Source: Staphylotrichum longicolle
Taxonomy: Eukaryota; Ascomycota; Sordariomycetes; Sordariales; Chaetomiaceae
Length of the DNA stretch: 64,000 nucleotides
Assembly (NCBI GenBank): GCA_019096155.1
Contig: JAHCVI010000002.1
Coordinates: 2,356,001-2,420,000, forward strand
Direction of reading: 5' to 3'
In this document: in pieces, positions 58,201-64,000 of the stretch
Numbering within the stretch: the stretch's first letter is position 1
How the letters are laid out: every line of letters starts with the position of its first letter
Translations under genes and position numbers: made by a program
Notes under the pieces: model-generated
Told to the model about the DNA's origin: nothing
The model's database searches: none
Seen by the model: only the letters and a program-made list of their open reading frames with translations

Positions 58201-60862
58201 CAGGTACTTTGGGAAGGAGCACGCGTTGTACTTCCGCAAGTCGAACGAAGTCATCGCTACAACGACCAGAAAGGTGCTGGACAAAGCACACGTGCCGGAA
58301 GCTTGGGAAGAAAAATACGAGAGGCTATTGGACGAGGAGTCAACTCCGTCGCTCAAGACGCTGCGAAATCTGGTCGCCGAAGGCGAGAGGATCCCGTTCG
58401 AACTGCCATCGCTGCCGGTCCTCAAGGCCTTTGTGGATCGTTGTAACCACTGGGTCGAAGAGGCGACCAACTACACGGTACGAAAGCAACAGAACCGGCG
58501 TAAGAACGAGAAGGCATGGCAGTCGGGGACACGCAAGTCCGTCGGGAACGCGCAGCATGATCAAAAGGAACGCGAGATGCGGAACGTCGACAATATCTAC
58601 CGGCTCCTCGAGGAAGCCAACCAGATCGGCTTCGACACTCCGGAGATCATGCAATTACAGGAACGCGCGGATGCCATCAAGGCCTTCCAGGAAGATGCCA
58701 GGAAGATGCTGGAGCACCGCCAATCCCGCTCCATCGGCCCCGTGGAGAAGCTGCTGGAAGAAGGCCAGAGCTTCAACGTCGACATCCCAGAGGTTGAGCA
58801 GCTGACGCGTCTCCTGGATCAACTTCAGTGGAACGAGAAGGCCAGCAGCAGCCGGAGCACGCTCATGACGTTGGATGATGTCAGGGAGCTCATTGACGAA
58901 GGCCACCGGTTGAACGTGCCCGTCTACAACGACCATCTGGCTTTCTACACGGAACAACTGGCAGCCGGACACATGTGGGACAAAAAGGTTCAAGAGCTGA
59001 TCAACGCCGACTCGATCCACTACCCACAGCTCCAGGCGCTGGCCGACCAGGTGCAAACCAATGCATGGCCAGTTTCTCCGCACACCATGGCCGCTGTGGA
59101 TCAAATCCTCCACAAGCAACGCGAAGCACATCGGCAAATCATGGATTTGAACGAGCGCACCCAAAGCTTCGACTTCAGAAAGAGGCCAAAGTACACCGAG
59201 GTTGCCGAAGTCATGAAGAAGATAGAGGAGCTTCAGGCTAAGCCGACGGGGACGCACGAGCTCGAGAAAGAGCAAAAGCGCCACGAGGACTGGATGCGCA
59301 AGGGCAAGAAGCTGTTCGGGAAGACCAACGCACCGTTGCACATCCTGAAGAGCCATATGGACTATGTGCTCGATCGGAACCTCGACTGTTTCGACATCGT
59401 GCACGACCTGCCGCGAGTGCCCGCAGAGCCCGCATCTCGAGAGCCAAGCCCAGACAAGGATAAGGTCAACCGCTGGGAGGATCCCAAGTTCCGCGAGGTT
59501 TTCTGTATCTGCCGGCGCACCGAGGCCGGAATGATGATCGAGTGCGAGCTCTGCCATGAGTGGTATCACGGCAAATGCCTCAAGATCGCGCGCGGCAAGG
59601 TCAAGGAAGATGACAAGTACACATGCCCCATCTGCGACTGGCGCGTCAAGATCCCGCGCGATGCCGCTCGGCCGAAGCTCGAAGACCTCATCAGCTGGCA
59701 AGAAGAAATCGTCGGCTTGCCTTTCCAGCCGGAAGAGGAGGAGGTGCTGGCGAAGATCATCAAGAACGCGACAGACTTCCGCCTCCACATCGCAAATTAC
59801 TGTAACCCGATTCTGGCGACGGCTAACGAGGCAGAGGCTCAGAGGTTCTATCTACGCAAGATCGAGGGCGCCGAAATCTTACTGTCGTACGAGACCAACT
59901 TTCTCCGGCAGGAGCTGCACAAGTGGAGCCCCGTTGCCCCCGAGGCGCCTCCTGTTCTGGAAGTGTCAAAGAGCACGCGCAAGCCACGGCCCACCAAGCT
60001 GCAGAAGATGCTTGCCCAGTACGGCGTGGAGGATCCTGACGACCTACCCGAGAACATCAAAGGCAAGGCGAACAGCCTGAAGCGCAAAGCCATGAATGCC
60101 GAGGCTGCCGCCGCGGCCTCGGCCGCGCCTGCCGGCTCCATCCTCATGGCAGGCAGCCCCGGATTCGGACCTTCGCCGCATACATTCTTCTCGCGCGGCT
60201 CAACCGCCCAGCCGACCACGCCGGGCTTGTCCGGCAACGCGCGCCCTCACCCAACGGGCAGCGCCGACCCGTCCTCGTCGCACACCCAGCAAGGGCAGGC
60301 GGGGTCCAACCCACTTCTCCGGGCCGACGCCATGGACATTGACCCATCCACGGCGCACCCTTCCCTCTTCCTCCGCGACGGCGCGGACCCCCGCGCGCAG
60401 ATGCTCGTCCCGGGCGGGTCGACGCACGACCTCGAAGAACGCCTCCTCCGGGGCACCTTTGACGACGACGAGCTCAACGCACACCTGTCCACGGAGACGG
60501 GCAAGGCGAGGGTGCTCGAGATCCTATCGCGCACCGACACCGGGCGGCGCCGGGCGGAGGAGATCTTTGGCTCCGGAGTCTGGGGCGCCGACCGGAACCG
60601 CGGTGGCGGTGGTGACGGCGGGGCCGGCGCGCGGGATAACGACCCCATTGGGATCGGGGTCGGCAACGAGGGGGACGGGGACGATAGCATGTTTGTGGAT
60701 CTCGTCAACCAGGACGACGATGACGAAGGGGATCATCGGAAGAAGGCCGTGGGTGGTGGGGACCATGCCGCTGCCCATCCGGCGGCGAATGCGGCGGGGG
60801 AGATTCTGGATGAGGATAGGGGCGAGGCGGCGTCGTGGATGGATGCGAGGAAGGAATCCTAG
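55246..60862 (+). CDS. KDM5/JARID1-type histone H3K4 demethylase (JmjN-ARID-PHD-JmjC-PHD)
   Basis: Fe(II)/2-oxoglutarate enzyme that removes methyl groups from H3K4. Exons: 55246-55614, 55718-55766, 55836-56631, 56710-56801 and 56858-60862, about 1770 codons. Order: JmjN (PTYRPTEREWKEPFEYIRKI), ARID (LSYLDALAKFHKQQGSNL onward), a linker with three FTAVN/FTSVN repeats, PHD1 (CEQCGKGTDEGGFLLACESC), and JmjC with Fe ligands in CWHNEDHYSYS and in QAYHAGFNHGFN. Next come the C5HC2 finger (ECPMTFKIDD..CFYCKAFTY), the PLU-1-like helical region, and a C-terminal PHD (CICRRTEAGMMIECELCHEW). In the ARID the frame breaks at 56051: KIM is followed, one base out, by SLKNSYQKWLCPYEDYL. The five residues usually between are missing too, equal to a 14-base loss. 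All later sequence is well conserved. Confidence 0.9.
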
Positions 60863-62238
60863 TTGGATTGGGTTTGAGGGCACGTCATGCAACCGAGCCG
60901 GCGCGTTGGCGTGGTGGTAAAACAAAGCTGCTTGCTGGGCTCGACTTCTTTTGCGGTGCATTTCGGACCGGCGGCGTGGGGACGGACGACTCGACTCGAT
61001 CAAGGAGGCGGCGTTATTCTCGGTTGGTGGCTTGGGTTTCGTTGCCTTATTCGTTCTTGCTGTCGCCACAGGAGTTGACCCCCGGAAATGGGGGTCCTCA
61101 GGAGGGACATGTTCTTGGCATTGGCATTGATATCCGCGGTCATTTTTTGTACACTATCCTGTATTATTTTGCTGCTACTTTGATGCCGCGATGAATGGCT
61201 CGGCGGCTCGGCTTGGGGGAGGCGCCCGGGGATATTAGGGGGCGGGAATACCTGGCGGCATCTTGTGCATTAGACTATTTAGGGAGCCTGGGCTGAGTAC
61301 TAATGGCTCGTCATCAATTCTTTGGCGTTGCGATGGTGGAATGCATTATTGGAGGTCTCGATCACTTCGTTCACACTCCCTCTTTGGAGGAGGAGTCGTT
61401 GCTCGTTCTGTTTCAAGGTGGAGACTGCGCGGGACGACGATCTTACGGGCTCGGAGCAAGGAGATGCATGTCAAACGGCAGATCGCTCGGTCAACGATGG
61501 ATCTTGGCCGGGGCCTCGATGCATGTGTGATCCATGTCGACCCTGCTGGCAGTTCTTTGTCGTCAGCGCCCAACTGGGCGATCCGGCGATCAGAGCTGGT
61601 GGCTGAGTCTCTGACACTGAGGTTCGTGACTGCATGCTCATGTATGTACTCTGCAGACTGCAGTTAACTCGTTGCGGGAAGGTGGTCTCAGTTCTGCAGC
61701 CACGCATGCTCCCCAAGCGGGCCATGACGGCACAGGTGCAGTCTTGACATGTCATGAAGTTTACATCAAGTACACAACACGGAGAAGGGAACCAATCCAC
61801 AGCCTGGAGTGTTGCACCTCGGAGATCAGCCCCAATACCGGAGACGTCCAAGCCCGTTCCCCGAAGTTTGAGCACACAGAGTGTGGATCTGAGGTGGGCT
61901 ATAAGTTATTAATGTGAACGGCAGTCGTCGAGGGTTCCACGATGGACACGACGAAATGCCGCGGCCTGTCTTGTCCTTCTGGTGAGCGAGCGAGCCCGAG
62001 CAGTGCCCTCATGGATCCTGCTTGGCGGTGTCCCAGGAAATTCGGCCGAGGACCCTCTTTCCGTCGACTCCGTGGGCCACACACGCACACCCTGCCCGCC
62101 GTGACGTTCGGGTTGTCTCTCGATCGGGTAAGGTATGGAACTCTTCTCTCTCGTCAACTGAGACATTCTAGCGTAATAAGAGTTGCAAAGGAAGGAAGAA
62201 AGGGAACGGAACCAATGTGGCGCTTCCTAAGCGGAGTG

Positions 62239-62262
62239 CACACACACACACACGCACACACA
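62239..62262. repeat. (CA)n dinucleotide repeat
   Basis: Short CA tract with one CG interruption on the + strand, in non-coding sequence. Confidence 0.8.
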
Positions 62263-63022
62263 ACCGCGCTCGGGCGTCTGCAGAACATCTGCAGAAGCTT
62301 CTGGATTGGTTTTAGCTCGTTCCTTGTGGCCCGGACAATGCTCCGCGAGCTTCGTTTTCGGTTCATCGCACAGCGCGTGTGCGTGCGGGCGCAATGTGGG
62401 CGGCGCACCGCACAGCGGAGAGGGAACCTTGGAAGGGGAGGGCGGCAAGGTCCAGGCGAGCCGGGATCCTCCCAGGGCATGGATAAACCAGACCGGTGGG
62501 TTCTTCGCGTTGTTTTTCCACTGCTAGCGCCGCTTAGCGCAGACCCAGGAGGGAAATTTCCAGGGCTAGCCACGCGACGGCGCCAGACCATCGCCGCTTG
62601 GATGCTTTTTTTCCCAACGGGACCCGGAGACATCGACACGCCCGTCGGCGCCAGGGCCCAGGGGGGACATGCAAAGCTGCGAGATCAACTGACGAGACCT
62701 TGGACCGATCGCTGGGCCGGGGTGATTGATTGAAGGGCATCTCCGGAACAGGCTGCTGAGGCTGCCTTGGAAAAAAACAACCGGGGGCTGGTTTTGGTTT
62801 ATTCCGTAATTACGGATACCAGAGCCGGAGACAGCGCTGTGAGTACAGTCGGTGCTTGTACATACTGTAGCTACACCGACGGATGGGCTTTCCGGAAGAT
62901 CCCTGGTCACCGAGAGACGAGAGCGGGCACACTGCAACGTTTCTCGACGCTCACGTTAAAGTTGCCCAAATGCAGGCAGAGCACCGTCGCAGCGTGGCAT
63001 TTTTCAAAGGATCAGAACACCC

Positions 63023-63049
63023 CCTCGCAACCCTCGCAACCCTCGCAAG
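63023..63049. repeat. Three tandem copies of CCCTCGCAA
   Basis: Nine-base unit repeated three times without change, in non-coding sequence. Too short and unspaced to be a CRISPR array. Confidence 0.75.
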
Positions 63050-64000
63050 CCAGGCCGTGCCATGATGGTGGGTTGGCGTTACGCTGTACCTGCAGGAGCA
63101 GCACGGCCTTCGACAGGGGTGACCCCCTCACCACGTTGCTGCCCGGCTGCGGCGCCATTTTTGGGAGAACCCAACTGGAATGCTTCCCGGTGACGGCATG
63201 CAGGGATGCTCGTCCTCTGCCCGCAATTCTGGGTATTGGTGGGGGGGTGCTCACCGTGGTCGAGAACCGCTCAACATGCTTCCATGGTGTCGCTAATCGC
63301 CGCCCTAGCGACAGCTAGCGGCGCCACCGCAGCGCACTGAGGAAGCGCCCAGAGCATCTGGCGTTTCTGACGAGGCAACTGGAGGGAGGCTCGTGCTAAC
63401 TTGACCCCTTGGGCTGGAAAAGGGGGTGCTTCTTCTGACAATGTTAAAAGGGGTTCGCTTGTCTCTCCCGCTCGGGAACGTCGACTGATTGATTGTTGAC
63501 TGGACTTTCGTCCAAAGAATTCAGGATTTCCTCGCCCAGTTCCCCGAAGTGACCCTGGAAAGTCCCTGACTCGTTACCCTTGTCCCTGCGGGCGCGGGTA
63601 ATCCAGGCCCCATCTGCAAGCCCGTTTTTATTCTCGTTGATCAGACCATCACTCGTTCGATCGGGTCTCAAGGGCTCCAGAGGGAAAAAAGTCTCTTTCG
63701 CGGGGCAACCAGATTCCCGCGCCGAGACCCAGATCCACGCCCTGTCAGCAACGAGCGTCGGCTATAAGTGGGTACGGCCCAGGTTGAAGAAAGGGAGAAA
63801 GAAAGGGTACTGCGGTATTGTAACGACAGAGCGAATCCGACGACCGGTCCCAGAAAAAAAAGAAGCTTGTGGGCGGGAAGTCAGACGGAAACACGGCGGA
63901 AACACGGGTGGAAGCGACCGAAGCGCGCCCACCCAAGCGCCCAACGAGCAGCAACCCGGAATCCCACAGTTCGTCAGCATCGACATTTGGGAATTGGCGC

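Larger units (their letters stand above)
60863..64000. other. 3.1 kb gene-free right end
   Basis: After the KDM5 stop I find only overlapping frames without resemblance (for example 61942-62733), a short CA microsatellite and a 9-bp tandem repeat. No partial gene is evident at the right edge. Confidence 0.45.

Noticed and set aside
58655..59788. 377-codon open frame on the minus strand
   Set aside because: Antisense of the KDM5 PLU-1/PHD region; a by-product of GC-rich codon use.
61942..62733. 263-codon frame on the plus strand
   Set aside because: Runs through a CA microsatellite and shows no family resemblance or credible third-base pattern.
63023..63049. Three 9-bp repeats considered as an array
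   Set aside because: No spacers, too short, eukaryotic nuclear context; simple tandem repeat.

Overview
The window is nuclear DNA of a filamentous ascomycete, most likely a Sordariales fungus of the Chaetomiaceae type. The evidence is GC-rich coding sequence, short introns (48-110 nt) with GTNNGT donors and CTAAC-like branch sites, a nuclear-encoded respiratory subunit set, a fungal-type fused transhydrogenase, and plant cell-wall degrading enzymes. I rebuilt exon structures by hand. A model is well supported where intron phases close exactly and the joined reading frame matches the protein family.

Layout: complex I subunit NDUFA12 (0.5-1.4 kb, +); a polyQ pseudokinase-like gene (1.6-2.5 kb, -); mitochondrial NAD(P) transhydrogenase (3.1-6.7 kb, -); a gene-poor stretch; then a small lignocellulose/secretion group with a six-cysteine small secreted protein (9.1-9.4 kb, -), an AA9 LPMO (10.5-11.6 kb, +) and a GH5_5 endoglucanase (12.4-13.6 kb, +). 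An uncharacterised putative secreted protein follows (15.3-16.3 kb, +), then a large C/T microsatellite, a DUF3669 gene (18.7-19.8 kb, -) head-to-head with a Copia-derived, probably domesticated gene (20.5-21.6 kb, +), an unrecognised reading frame (23.4-24.0 kb, +), a methionine-type amino-acid permease (24.4-26.3 kb, -), a DUF8021 protein (27.3-28.1 kb, -) and a decayed second DUF3669 copy (28.8-29.0 kb, -).

From 29.7 kb: succinate dehydrogenase SDH3 (+), TAF6 (-), a fungal-type split C2H2 protein (+), a JEN-type monocarboxylate transporter (-), a sedolisin protease (-), a 3.6 kb gene-free stretch, a PTH11/rhodopsin-type membrane protein (+), the DEAD-box helicase FAL1/eIF4A3 (-), splicing factor SF3A3/Prp9 (+, head-to-head with FAL1), the SLX1 nuclease subunit (+), and a KDM5/JARID1 histone demethylase (55.2-60.9 kb, +). 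The last 3.1 kb holds no gene I can support.

How they work together: NDUFA12, NNT and SDH3 all act in the inner mitochondrial membrane. LPMO and GH5 act together on cellulose outside the cell, and the sedolisin, permease and JEN transporter fit a saprotroph that takes up the products. TAF6, FAL1, SF3A3, SLX1 and KDM5 are nuclear housekeeping genes.

The most striking anomaly is a set of one-base (or two-base) length differences in homopolymer or dinucleotide runs that break LPMO, the amino-acid permease, DUF8021, JEN, the 15.3 kb gene and (by a different kind of lesion) KDM5, while the flanking protein sequence stays conserved. This is either consensus error or very recent gene decay, and it matters for anyone using these models.
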